A stretch of 46,015 nt of DNA from an uncultured Dorea sp. (GCA_910578495.1 CAJTRE010000024.1:1-46015); one strand, 5' to 3'; shown: positions 8,507 to 16,599, counted from the first letter of the stretch. Made by a program: numbers and translations. The notes: generated by a model not told the origin, from the letters alone.

Positions 8507-9535
8507 TTAATTGAAAACTACAACACCTTTCAAATAGCCTGCTTCTTCCTTCTCCATCAACTCATAAGCTTCGCACATCTCTTCCGGTGTAAAACGATGT
8601 GTAATAAAACCATCTTTTGGTAAATAGCCTTTCTCGTATGCTTCTACTGCTTCTTCCATCAATCCATGAATGTCCGGAATAAATCCCGGATGGACAAAAT
8701 GAAGTTCCGGACATCTGCACATTAAATCAAAACCAAGACTTGTCGGCCACATCTCATGTTTATCATATACAGAAGACGCTGCAATAATTCCACGATCATC
8801 TGCTGTCGGCATCTTCATAAGCGATACGGCTACTGCTAAGCCGGAAAGATCCTTTGCCAATTCAATGGCACGGTCAAATCCAACGCCTCCTGTTAAGTCA
8901 ATTGCTTTCTTAACTGCTTCTTCTTCACTCGGATTAAATACGTAAGATGCTCCAAGTTCCATTGCCTTCTCACGACGGTCTGCACGAGGATCAAAAGCCA
9001 CAATATTCTTAACTCCATGTGCATGAAGCAGGCTCAAACAAACCTGTCCCATATAACCACATCCTACAACAGCAATAAATCCGTCTTCTTTCATATTCTT
9101 TTCTACTGCCTGCACTATATTACAACAACACATTACCGGTTCTGCGAGACAATCATACTCAGAAATACTCTCCGGCAATTTCACAAGTGGTGCATATTCG
9201 CTGGAAACAATATGTGAAGCAAATGCTCCGCCGCCTGCTCCTGAAACCCGATCTCCAACTTTAAATCTTGTAACCTCAGTGCCGATTTTCTCTACCACAC
9301 CTGTCGGCTCATGTCCGAAAGAAGCCGGATATGGAACATAATCTACAATACGTGAAAATCCAAGAGGTCCTTTCATCTCCATAGAACCCTCTCCAAGATA
9401 TGTAGGCATCTCACTGTGACAAATTCCTGAAATCGTAATACGAATTACCATTTCATGAGGTCCCGGTTCCGGCAAAGGCTCTGTAAAAACAGCCAATTTT
9501 TTCGCTTCCGTCATCTTAACAACTTTTCTTTCCAT
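8507..9535 (-). CDS. Zinc-dependent alcohol dehydrogenase (MDR superfamily)
   Basis: The 342-residue product is a medium-chain dehydrogenase/reductase. The catalytic zinc ligands are visible in GICHSE (Cys near 38) and GHEP (His-Glu near 73). The cofactor fold has GCGYMG near residue 158. The four-cysteine structural-zinc loop of classical alcohol dehydrogenases is missing. The substrate cannot be told from sequence; alcohols, sugar alcohols and threonine-type substrates are all possible. An ATG at 9544 lies hard against the AGGAGG, so the ATG at 9535, nine bases downstream of that site, is chosen. It stands alone with its own promoter and a palindromic operator candidate. Confidence 0.85.
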   Translation of the reverse strand: MERKVVKMTEAKKLAVFTEPLPEPGPHEMVIRITISGICHSEMPTYLGEGSMEMKGPLGFSRIVDYVPYPASFGHEPTGVVEKIGTEVTRFKVGDRVSGAGGGAFASHIVSSEYAPLVKLPESISEYDCLAEPVMCCCNIVQAVEKNMKEDGFIAVVGCGYMGQVCLSLLHAHGVKNIVAFDPRADRREKAMELGASYVFNPSEEEAVKKAIDLTGGVGFDRAIELAKDLSGLAVAVSLMKMPTADDRGIIAASSVYDKHEMWPTSLGFDLMCRCPELHFVHPGFIPDIHGLMEEAVEAYEKGYLPKDGFITHRFTPEEMCEAYELMEKEEAGYLKGVVVFN

Positions 9536-9554
9536 AATAATCATCCTCCTTTAC

Positions 9555-9578
9555 ATTTGTAATATATATATTACAAAT
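9555..9578. promoter_or_regulatory. Perfect 24-bp palindrome, candidate operator of the alcohol dehydrogenase gene
   Basis: ATTTGTAATATA joined to TATATTACAAAT is a perfect palindrome lying immediately downstream of the -10 box, over the expected transcription start. A repressor bound here would block transcription. The TGTAAT...ATTACA half-sites do not allow a safe choice of regulator family, and no regulator gene is next to it. Confidence 0.65.
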
Positions 9579-9607
9579 ATCATACATTTTGTTATAAAGT
9601 GTGTCAA
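9579..9607 (-). promoter_or_regulatory. Strong sigma-A promoter of the alcohol dehydrogenase gene
   Basis: On the minus strand, a consensus TTGACA (9602-9607), a 17-base spacer and TATGAT (9579-9584) point at the dehydrogenase gene. The match is close to consensus, so the gene is probably controlled by repression rather than activation. Confidence 0.85.
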
Positions 9608-9633
9608 GATAATACGAAAAAATAAAAAAACAC

Positions 9634-10248
9634 TTAATCTAATTTAATTTTAAATGATGCTTCATTGTCAAATATTGCATTTGCATAGTAATTCAATTTC
9701 AAGCCAGCATCTCCTTGTGGTTGTTCAAAAGCCAATGTACCTTCTACAACTCCCCCTGCGTTTAAATCACCACTAGACAATGCCGTATCACTATCTATGG
9801 TTGTAAATGTAGTAGATTCTTCCTGTCCATTACTATTTTCCATTTGCCAGTCAAATGGATTATATGAAATTTTCTCCTCTGATTTATTCTCTATTTTAAC
9901 TGATACAATAACATATTCATATCCTTCTTTGGCTGTATCAAAATCACTTCCTGAAGTTTTTTTTACATTTGTCACTGCAAAATCAACTCCTTTAAATGAT
10001 ACTGTCTCATTTTGAGAAAATTCTGCTTTTTCATTCTTTGCTGTCTCATTTTTTTTAGATTTTGCTGTCGGTTCTTCATTTCCACCTCCCATAGCAACGC
10101 CTATAACAAACATTACAATAATTACAACAACAATCCATTTTACAATTCCGCCTTGCTTTTTCCGGCAGTTCGGGCAAATCTTTGCTCCTTTCGGTATCTG
10201 TGACCGACAATGTTTACAGATTTTCATTTCATTTTCTTCTTTTCTCAT
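9634..10248 (-). CDS. Zinc-ribbon membrane protein with DUF4352-like extracellular domain
   Basis: The 204-residue protein starts with a cytoplasmic zinc ribbon, CKHC...CPNC (cysteines 11, 14, 25, 28). A single membrane segment follows at about 36-54, then a Lys/Glu/Asn-rich linker and an immunoglobulin-like domain with KVENKSEE-type strands typical of DUF4352 (about 80-204). Proteins of this shape are common in gut Firmicutes and have no known biochemical role. The start at 10248 has AGGAG about 10 bases upstream; an internal ATG at 10227 has a poorer site. It is divergent from a tiny RHH gene, with three tandem repeats in the shared upstream region. Confidence 0.72.
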   Translation of the reverse strand: MRKEENEMKICKHCRSQIPKGAKICPNCRKKQGGIVKWIVVVIIVMFVIGVAMGGGNEEPTAKSKKNETAKNEKAEFSQNETVSFKGVDFAVTNVKKTSGSDFDTAKEGYEYVIVSVKIENKSEEKISYNPFDWQMENSNGQEESTTFTTIDSDTALSSGDLNAGGVVEGTLAFEQPQGDAGLKLNYYANAIFDNEASFKIKLD

Positions 10249-10300
10249 AATCTTGCTCTCTCCTATAAATTTGTACTCTTGATTCTTTTATCTTTTTAGA

Positions 10301-10330
10301 ATCCTACTTTATACTACTTTATCCTACTTA
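10301..10330. repeat. Three tandem 10-bp repeats between divergent genes
   Basis: ATCCTACTTT, ATACTACTTT and ATCCTACTTA follow each other without spacing, one DNA helical turn apart. They lie about 50 bp upstream of the zinc-ribbon gene and 76 bp upstream of the RHH gene. Phased direct repeats of this type are typical binding sites for small RHH repressors, so an operator role is inferred. Confidence 0.6.
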
Positions 10331-10406
10331 GTGGTATTTGTCAATGATTTAGAGTATATATTTAGATAGTATGTAACTATTCTGCCATAATAAGTTGAGG
10401 TGTAAA

Positions 10407-10553
10407 ATGAAACCACTAAAAAACAAAGTAAGTATTACTTTAGATGCTGATATTATTGAACAAATCAAAATACTTGCCGAACACGATAACCGTTCTTTCT
10501 CTCAATATATCAACATGATTTTGAAAGAACACTTAGAACATCAAAAAAAATAA
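10407..10553 (+). CDS. Small ribbon-helix-helix (Arc/CopG-like) DNA-binding protein
   Basis: This 48-residue gene reads MKPLKNKVSITLDADIIEQI, then KILAEHDNRSFSQYINMILK and EHLEHQKK. The KVSITLD strand, two helices and the NRSFSQYINMIL turn match the minimal Arc/CopG ribbon-helix-helix fold. A ribosome binding site (TTGAGGTG) lies six bases before the ATG, and a hairpin terminator follows. Proteins this size act as dimeric repressors, often of their own promoter or as antitoxins; no toxin gene is adjacent. The neighbouring tandem repeats make it a likely local regulator. Confidence 0.72.
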   Translation: MKPLKNKVSITLDADIIEQIKILAEHDNRSFSQYINMILKEHLEHQKK

Positions 10554-10622
10554 AAGATGCATCCGGTATTTTTTCAAATAACTTAGTCATCTTTCATTTT
10601 AATCTTCTCTTTTCTATTTTAG

Positions 10623-10645
10623 GTATGCTGTCAGCATACATTTTT
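10623..10645 (+). terminator. Terminator after the RHH gene
   Basis: GTATGC-TGTCA-GCATAC followed by ATTTTT forms a compact rightward terminator about 70 bp after the RHH stop codon. On the other strand the hairpin lacks a T run, so it should not stop the kinase transcript. Confidence 0.65.
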
Positions 10646-10654
10646 GCAATTGCG

Positions 10655-11761
10655 CTAAAACAGCAGCATTTCTAATATAGCACAAACAAAAGCTGCCGCA
10701 ACAAACAAAATTGGCCCGGCAAGCGCGAAGCCCATAATTCTGCACCAACGCTTTTCGCTATTTAAAACAGGTAGAAACGCTCTAATTTCTCGATAATCAA
10801 ACAGAAGCGCAATAAATACCAGCATAGCCAAAAAAATAATTATCTGTTCTAACCGCTCCATTCCCTGTGTTAATACTCGTTCTTCTGTAGACAATTCCAT
10901 TTTAAAACAAACTGCCGCAAGAAAAACATATCCCATAACAGATACTGACTTTTTCCATATTTTACCACTTCGAAACCCTGGCAGCAGAAAGCTTCTTTTA
11001 TACTCCCTTTTTTCCAATCCACTTTTGGAGACAACATTACTTTCTACTCCCTGATATTTAAACAGCTCCTTTTCCAATTCCCATACATTCTGAAATCTGT
11101 CGTCCGGATTCATTTCGATACAACGCCGAATAATCATTCCCAAATTCCCGGCAGCTATTTCTTCAAGCGGAAATTTATGTATCACCATATAATTTAGCAG
11201 TACTCCTATTGCATAAATATCTGTTCGCGCATCCGTCTGCCTGAATCCAAATTGTTCTGGTGCCGCATACCCTTCTGTCCCCATCATTTTCGTATCATGA
11301 GTCATCCCTTCCTGATACTCTCTTGAAATATCAAAATCTACTACTTTCACTCTGTCTTTTCCAGCCAACATGATATTTGCAGCTTTCAAATCCCGGCAAA
11401 TAATAGGTGGGTTCGCACTATGTAAAGGCTCCAGAGCCTGACATAACTGGATTGCAATTACAACAGCTTCATGCTCTGTAAAACATCGCTCCTTCAAAAC
11501 TTCTTCTAAATTCTTACCCGGTAAATATTCTTCTATAACAATTAATATTTCCCCTTTCTCAATGCACTCATATATACGAGGAATATAAGAATTTTGCTGA
11601 AACTTCAAAAAATAATATATATTTTTCAATGCAATCGGAACTTGTTTTTTCACACAAATTGTACCGTCAATGGTATTTCTCATAATGTAAATATCTTCTG
11701 TATCTCGAAGCAAGCCAAGTTCTTCATATTCCGACAAACGATACTCCTCTGCTAAAGTCAT
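10655..11761 (-). CDS. Membrane-anchored Ser/Thr protein kinase (Hanks type)
   Basis: The 368-residue protein has a kinase domain at residues about 12-235. It shows VKK (Lys 38/39), the catalytic loop CRDLKAANI at 122-130 (CRD for HRD), a DFD in place of DFG at 142-144, and GTEGYAAPEQ at 161-170. Three hydrophobic segments follow at about 272-288, 306-322 and 343-366, so the kinase faces the cytoplasm with little outside. No PASTA repeats are present, so it is not the PrkC/StkP cell-wall kinase. A phosphatase gene is absent nearby. Its start is 72 bp from the divergent HTH gene, a plausible substrate or partner. Confidence 0.88.
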   Translation of the reverse strand: MTLAEEYRLSEYEELGLLRDTEDIYIMRNTIDGTICVKKQVPIALKNIYYFLKFQQNSYIPRIYECIEKGEILIVIEEYLPGKNLEEVLKERCFTEHEAVVIAIQLCQALEPLHSANPPIICRDLKAANIMLAGKDRVKVVDFDISREYQEGMTHDTKMMGTEGYAAPEQFGFRQTDARTDIYAIGVLLNYMVIHKFPLEEIAAGNLGMIIRRCIEMNPDDRFQNVWELEKELFKYQGVESNVVSKSGLEKREYKRSFLLPGFRSGKIWKKSVSVMGYVFLAAVCFKMELSTEERVLTQGMERLEQIIIFLAMLVFIALLFDYREIRAFLPVLNSEKRWCRIMGFALAGPILFVAAAFVCAILEMLLF

Positions 11762-11793
11762 AACTATCCCCCTCTTGCTTTTTCTATTTGAAA

Positions 11794-11822
11794 ATTATAG
11801 AATACATTTACAAACATTACAA
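11794..11822 (-). promoter_or_regulatory. Predicted promoter of the Ser/Thr kinase gene
   Basis: On the minus strand, TTGTAA (11817-11822), a 17-base spacer and TATAAT (11794-11799) point at the kinase. The -35 box covers the ribosome binding site of the divergent HTH gene, so the HTH promoter must lie inside the kinase coding region and the two transcripts overlap. Confidence 0.65.
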
Positions 11823-11833
11823 GGATGATGCAA

Positions 11834-12283
11834 ATGAAACCAACGAATAAAAAAACGACAAATGAATTATTGAAAGTCCTCTCCTCTGTCAATACAGAAG
11901 AACAGCTAAAAAAATATACAGAATATTTAGAAGAACAATCCATGCCAAAGACATTCCATGAATATATCAACGAATTAATTCTAAAGCACAACCGTTCTTT
12001 ATCCATTGCATCTATAATTGAAAACTCTCAGATTCAAAGAAATTATGGATATCAAATTATCAATGGAACAAGGCGTCCTGGAAGAGATAAAATCCTTGCC
12101 CTGTCATTAACATTACAGTTATCATTAAAAGAAACTCAAAAAGGATTAACTTTAGCTGGAGAAAATATTCTATACCCTAAAACTAGACGTGATTCTATCC
12201 TTATATTTGCCCTTCAAAAACAGTTGTCTGTTCTAGATACAAACGAATTGCTTTTTCAATTTGATGAAAAAACACTGGAATAG
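11834..12283 (+). CDS. HTH (XRE/Cro-CI-like) DNA-binding protein beside the kinase
   Basis: The 149-residue protein has a Thr/Lys-rich N-terminus (MKPTNKKTTNELLKVLSS). A helical segment follows, then an XRE-like helix-turn-helix at about 55-108 with YGYQIINGTRRPGRDKILAL. A short C-terminal helical part has no visible ligand domain. ATGs at 11825 and 11828 are too close to AAGGA; the ATG at 11834 is eight bases after it. The gene is divergent from the membrane kinase and converges on the HipA-like kinase. Regulation by phosphorylation is an inference from position and the Thr-rich start. Confidence 0.65.
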   Translation: MKPTNKKTTNELLKVLSSVNTEEQLKKYTEYLEEQSMPKTFHEYINELILKHNRSLSIASIIENSQIQRNYGYQIINGTRRPGRDKILALSLTLQLSLKETQKGLTLAGENILYPKTRRDSILIFALQKQLSVLDTNELLFQFDEKTLE

Positions 12284-12315
12284 TCTTTTTCTAAAAATCA
12301 GTGTTCTATTTTTTA
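12268..12315. terminator. Shared terminator between the HTH and HipA-like genes
   Basis: AACACTG (12271-12277) pairs with CAGTGTT (12299-12305). It is flanked by an A run on the left and CTATTTTTT on the right, so it can work in both directions between these convergent genes. The HTH stop codon lies within the loop. Confidence 0.6.
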
Positions 12316-13442
12316 AGCACTACTCCGGCTCGTTTCTGTATCTGATGCTCCACCATTTCAAGCCGCTCTTTCGGCCAATTATATCTCGTATGCTTTTTAA
12401 AATGAAAGTTGGTTAATTTCCGCAGTCCTAAACGATGCCGCGGTTGTAAAACTTTTCTAGCCACTCCAATGAAATCATCATATACACAGGGCTGTAAAGT
12501 ATCCACGTACGCCGAAAATGCCTCTTCCGATTCTAAATCCTCACGTCCTACATAATTAAAAAGAGAATTTCCATGATCAAAAAGCGGCGCAGGAGCTACA
12601 ATTTTATTTGCTCGGTTATCCACTAAAAATCCAAAATTTCCAAAATGTCTGTCTGTATTACAGATTATTGCATCTAATACTAGCATATCACGAAGTGCTT
12701 CCACATAAACTTCTCCCATATGCTCATAATATTTCCATACCTCTTTCATACCACCGGATGTTACAACTCTTCCTACCGGCAAAAATGCATATTTCTTACT
12801 TGTGAATAGTTCACAAGTAGAACAAAGCTCACCTTCCCATCTGGAAAGTCCATAAGGAATTGCCTGAACACCTAACCCCCTGGCAATCTGCGCCGCATAA
12901 TATTCGGAATATGGTTCATTGCCTGTATTAGAAGCTCCTCTGGTTCCTCCTTTATAAAGTTTAACTGCCCCATCACTTCTTCTCCAGCACTTTGGCAGCA
13001 TGCCATTTGTCGTGAATTCCGGACAAGAAGCAAGTGAAGTTCGAACGCTGCTTCCATAACCGGTAAATGCAATTAACGCTAATATATGACTAAACCGGTT
13101 GTCATATAAATTAAACTTTTCAAAAGTCCCATCGAAGCCTTCCTCTACAATCCAGTAACAATCATTTAAAGATAATCCTTTCGACACACGAATTATATTC
13201 ATAGGACGATTTAGGTTAAGTCCGCACTTACTCAAAAAATTATGAACATACGCACGATTTTTAGGAATTGTCCTGTGTTTCAGCCATTTTACAAGCCCGT
13301 TTTCAGAAACCTCAAGATCCAATGGAAATAATTTTCTATTCTCCTCACTCTTCCAAGTAATCTCAATCTCTGGAATACTACTGTCTTCCGTTGCATGAAA
13401 ACGAAGAAGTGGTGTATTAAAATGTCTCAATTCATAATTCAT
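12306..13442 (-). CDS. HipA-like protein kinase without a HipB partner
   Basis: The 378-residue protein has a HipA/CtkA-type kinase core. A lysine strand VKLYKGG lies near 160-166 and NEPYSEYYAAQIARGLG near 175-191. The catalytic loop NTDRHFGNFGF lies at 262-272 and the metal motif LFDHG at 287-291. Residues 1-130 do not resemble the usual HipA N-terminal subdomain. HipA proteins phosphorylate targets such as glutamyl-tRNA synthetase and are held in check by the HTH protein HipB; no HipB is fused or encoded upstream. The convergent HTH gene is the only nearby candidate. The ATG at 13442 is preferred over 13448 because of spacing to AGGAGG. Confidence 0.75.
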   Translation of the reverse strand: MNYELRHFNTPLLRFHATEDSSIPEIEITWKSEENRKLFPLDLEVSENGLVKWLKHRTIPKNRAYVHNFLSKCGLNLNRPMNIIRVSKGLSLNDCYWIVEEGFDGTFEKFNLYDNRFSHILALIAFTGYGSSVRTSLASCPEFTTNGMLPKCWRRSDGAVKLYKGGTRGASNTGNEPYSEYYAAQIARGLGVQAIPYGLSRWEGELCSTCELFTSKKYAFLPVGRVVTSGGMKEVWKYYEHMGEVYVEALRDMLVLDAIICNTDRHFGNFGFLVDNRANKIVAPAPLFDHGNSLFNYVGREDLESEEAFSAYVDTLQPCVYDDFIGVARKVLQPRHRLGLRKLTNFHFKKHTRYNWPKERLEMVEHQIQKRAGVVLKK

Positions 13443-13532
13443 AACCATATCCTCCTTCCCTATCCTTTACAAATCTATATTTTCTCAAATATCACTATAC
13501 ACTCATAGTTTATCATCAAATCTTCGCAAAAA

Positions 13533-14867
13533 TCAACGTCCTATCTTACTCTTATTCATATACAAAACTCCTGTCAAATCTGCCAGAAACCATCCAATCG
13601 GTATCGCCCACCAAATCATAGCAACACCAAAGACCGGCGCTAGTGTATATGCCAAAATCACACGAGTTCCCAGAGAAATCACCGTAAGAACCACTGACAT
13701 CTCCGGCTTCCCGATTCCTCTGTAATAGGCATACAGAAGAAACAGAAGTCCGATTCCACAGTAAAACGTTCCTTCAATTCTCAAATACTGTACGCCAATA
13801 CGGATAATCTCCGTTTCCTCGGGATTTACAAATATCGTCATCAAATATTTCGCTCCCACAAATATGAATACCGACACAGCTATACAGAAAAACAACGTAA
13901 TCTTTACAGAACTTCGCACTCCCTCTTTCACCCTCTTATTATCTCCGGCCCCATAATTCTGGGAAGTAAAGATAGAAAATGAATTACTGAATTCCTGTGC
14001 CGGCATATAAGCAAAAGAATCAATCTTCACAGCCGCCGCAAACGCCGCCATAACTATCGTTCCGAAACTATTGATCAGTCCCTGTATCATAAGAATCCCA
14101 AAGTTCATAACTGACTGCTGAATACTGGCAGACAGGGAAAATCTTGCAATCTCAGGCAGGGTTTCCCTCATCATCACACGATAGGCTCTGCGCGGTACAC
14201 CGAAAAATCGAAGTTCCGGTTCTTTTATCCATGTATAAACCGCAATCCCCACACCGGCTGTCATCTGTGCAATCACAGTGGCCCATGCCGCACCTGACAC
14301 CCCCATATGCCAAACAATCACACACAAAAGGTCCAACACAATATTAACAATCGTAGACACTGCCAGAAACCAAAGAGGAAGCACCGAATTTCCTACAGCT
14401 CTCAACAAAAAAGAAAAATAATTATATAAAAACACGAAAAAAATCCCCAGAAAAATAATCTGCACATAATCCCGCATAATAATATATATATCCTCCGGAA
14501 CTCTAAGTAATCTCAAGATTGCATCTAATCCGGCAAATACGGCAATATTCATAGCAAGCGCAATGACGCCCACAAAGATAAAGGAAGTCCGCATCCCCTC
14601 TCTCATCTTTTCTTCATCCCGCTTCCCAAAATAGAAAGAAAATACGCTTCCACTTCCCATACAAAGTCCAATTAATACCGATGTCAAAAATGTCATCAGT
14701 GTATACGCCGAGCCCACCGCCGCCAAAGCGCCGGCTCCTAAGAAACGCCCAACAATGAGCGTATCCGCAATATTATAGCACTGCTGTAGTAAATTTCCCA
14801 AAATCATAGGACCAGAAAATAACAGCAGCGTCTTTTGTACATTTCCTGTTGTCAGTTCTTTTTTCAT
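13533..14867 (-). CDS. MATE family multidrug/Na+ efflux transporter
   Basis: The 444-residue protein has about 12 hydrophobic segments and the MATE N-terminal pattern PMILGNLLQQCYNIADTLIVG near residues 20-40, repeated in the second half around GILMIQGLINSFG. MATE proteins expel cationic drugs or metabolites in exchange for Na+ or H+. The gene start overlaps the DUF815 ATPase stop by four bases (ATGA), so it is the last gene of an aroQ-DUF815-MATE transcript. The substrate is unknown. Confidence 0.9.
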   Translation of the reverse strand: MKKELTTGNVQKTLLLFSGPMILGNLLQQCYNIADTLIVGRFLGAGALAAVGSAYTLMTFLTSVLIGLCMGSGSVFSFYFGKRDEEKMREGMRTSFIFVGVIALAMNIAVFAGLDAILRLLRVPEDIYIIMRDYVQIIFLGIFFVFLYNYFSFLLRAVGNSVLPLWFLAVSTIVNIVLDLLCVIVWHMGVSGAAWATVIAQMTAGVGIAVYTWIKEPELRFFGVPRRAYRVMMRETLPEIARFSLSASIQQSVMNFGILMIQGLINSFGTIVMAAFAAAVKIDSFAYMPAQEFSNSFSIFTSQNYGAGDNKRVKEGVRSSVKITLFFCIAVSVFIFVGAKYLMTIFVNPEETEIIRIGVQYLRIEGTFYCGIGLLFLLYAYYRGIGKPEMSVVLTVISLGTRVILAYTLAPVFGVAMIWWAIPIGWFLADLTGVLYMNKSKIGR

Positions 14868-16153
14868 CTCGTCCCCAATAAATGATCGATAAATTGCTGC
14901 GCCGTTCTTCCGGACATTCCCCCATGAGAAAGCTCCCTTCGGTTTGCCTCAAGCAGCAACTGTTCCTCCGGGATATCTACCCCCTGTTTCTCGGCCAGTC
15001 TGCGCACAATCTCTTGAAACTCTTTCTTTTCCGGTTTCCCGAAATAAATCGTAACGCCAAATCTTGCCACCAGTGACAATTTCTCCTGCACCGTATCATT
15101 TACGTGAATTTCTTCGTCCCGCTCTTCCTTGTCCCGAAATGTCTCCCGAATCAAATGGCGGCGGTTAGATGTAGCATAAATCAGTATATTATCCGGTTTC
15201 TTCTCAAGTCCGCCTTCTATAACGGCTTTTAAATATTTGTATTCAATCTCAAACTCTTCAAAAGACAAGTCGTCCATATAGATAATAAACTTATAATTCC
15301 GGTTCTTTACCTGTGCAATAATATCGTTCAGTTCTTGAAACTGATGCTTGTACACCTCAATCATGCGAAGCCCCTGGTCGTAATACTGATTCAAAATCGC
15401 CTTGATTGAAGTAGATTTCCCGGTTCCTGCGTCTCCGTAAAGCAGACAGTTATTGGCACGTCTCCCCTCCACGAAGGCTTTTGTATTATCAACCAGTTTC
15501 TTTTTTGCCAGATCATAACCCACCAGATCATTTAATTGTACATGAGCAATCTTCGTAATCGGTACAATGTGCGCTCCCTCTTCTGTGTGCTCCACGCGGA
15601 ACGCCTTATGAAGCCCCAATTTCCCGACTCCGAACTCTTTGTAAAACTGTGTCAGTATATCTTTAAATTCTTCCGCTGAATGTGTCCGGGATAACTGTTT
15701 ACTAAGTTCACAGATCCGGTTCCGGATTCGTTTATTAAATACTTTCCCATACCCCTTGGTTCCAATATAGTTCCAGATTACAGCCAGACACTCTACGCCA
15801 AAAGTATACTCCATTTCTTTAAAATCATATTGAAACAGCTCCCTGAAAATTGCAAAATCATGGAGCGCTGCTTGATTAATACTACCTTCCACAGACCCGA
15901 CAATCTCACAGGACGTACTATACGCATTTTCATGGCATGCCAGCAAAAATGTCAGATAATCCTGCCAGAGATTCCCTTCGAAACCATGGCTAACCGCCAG
16001 TTCCAGAAGCTCATTTACAACATCAAAAAGAAGCCCTTTCATATCCTCAAGGTTATAATAATTATTGGCATAATTGTCCATGAGAAATGTCATGTCATTT
16101 AGAATCTGCCCCTCTTCCATATGTTTATATAACATCAGTTCATTGGTTCTCAT
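14864..16153 (-). CDS. DUF815 family AAA+ ATPase
   Basis: The 429-residue protein has a helical N-terminal half and a C-terminal ATPase domain with Walker A GDAGTGKST at 240-248 and Walker B YMDD at 292-295. An arginine-containing ATSNRRHLI sensor region follows. The whole length matches the DUF815 family of stand-alone AAA+ ATPases, whose partners and function are not known. It sits 3 bp after the chorismate mutase gene and overlaps the MATE gene, so all three share a message. Confidence 0.82.
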   Translation of the reverse strand: MRTNELMLYKHMEEGQILNDMTFLMDNYANNYYNLEDMKGLLFDVVNELLELAVSHGFEGNLWQDYLTFLLACHENAYSTSCEIVGSVEGSINQAALHDFAIFRELFQYDFKEMEYTFGVECLAVIWNYIGTKGYGKVFNKRIRNRICELSKQLSRTHSAEEFKDILTQFYKEFGVGKLGLHKAFRVEHTEEGAHIVPITKIAHVQLNDLVGYDLAKKKLVDNTKAFVEGRRANNCLLYGDAGTGKSTSIKAILNQYYDQGLRMIEVYKHQFQELNDIIAQVKNRNYKFIIYMDDLSFEEFEIEYKYLKAVIEGGLEKKPDNILIYATSNRRHLIRETFRDKEERDEEIHVNDTVQEKLSLVARFGVTIYFGKPEKKEFQEIVRRLAEKQGVDIPEEQLLLEANRRELSHGGMSGRTAQQFIDHLLGTR

Positions 16154-16156
16154 GTC

Positions 16157-16468
16157 TTAGCCCCTCTTCCTCCCAAAAATGTTCACACACAAAAACGCCT
16201 GAGCGAACTGCCGGTACTGTAATCTCCTGCTCATGGACATTAACTGTTTATAGAGTTTCCGAATTCCTTTTTTATTATATTCCAAAGAAACTTTACTTTC
16301 CACATCCTGTAGTTTCTCTCGTTCCCTTTGGCGGTCCATCACCTTTCTGCCATTTTTAATCTTATATTTTCCAACTAGAGCGCAGATTCGCATCCGGTCT
16401 TCATACAATTTCACAAGCTGATCGTCTATCTCATCGAGTTGCTTTCTTAATTCTTCCAATGCCTCCAT
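16157..16468 (-). CDS. aroQ: Chorismate mutase, AroQ type
   Basis: The 103-residue all-helical enzyme converts chorismate to prephenate for phenylalanine and tyrosine. The usual active-site residues are present: ELRKQLDEIDDQLVKL at the start, DRMRICALVGKYK, then DRQREREKL. It is a free-standing monofunctional form, not fused to prephenate dehydratase. An ATG at 16486 is possible; the ATG at 16468 has GGGAG nine bases upstream. aroC, which makes chorismate, lies at the other end of the window. Confidence 0.85.
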   Translation of the reverse strand: MEALEELRKQLDEIDDQLVKLYEDRMRICALVGKYKIKNGRKVMDRQREREKLQDVESKVSLEYNKKGIRKLYKQLMSMSRRLQYRQFAQAFLCVNIFGRKRG

Positions 16469-16500
16469 ACTTCTTCTCTCCCTCATGCTGCTTTCTTATA

Positions 16501-16599
16501 TCCTCGTTATTATACCATCTCGACTAAAGTCTCGATGGTGTTTCTCGTCAAATGACGGTTTGTTCCTGCACAACCGTCCCTTTCCTCGTTATTGTACCA
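16501..16599. promoter_or_regulatory. Duplicated 17-bp box around competing hairpins upstream of aroQ
   Basis: TCCTCGTTATTATACCA (16501-16517) recurs at 16583-16599 with one change. Read on the minus strand each copy is TGGTAYAATAACGAGGA and contains a -10-like TATAAT or TACAAT. Between them lie CGTCA/TGACG (16546-16557) and GACGGTT/AACCGTC (16554-16578), which share bases and cannot both form. Tandem promoters or an attenuator for aroQ are possible readings. Confidence 0.4.

Noticed and set aside
10301..10330. CRISPR-like array
   Set aside because: The repeats are 10 bp with no spacers, so they cannot be CRISPR; no other array was seen.
11764..12006. An 80-codon minus-strand frame opposite the HTH gene
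   Set aside because: It lies inside the promoter and HTH coding region, has no ribosome binding site and is a shadow frame.
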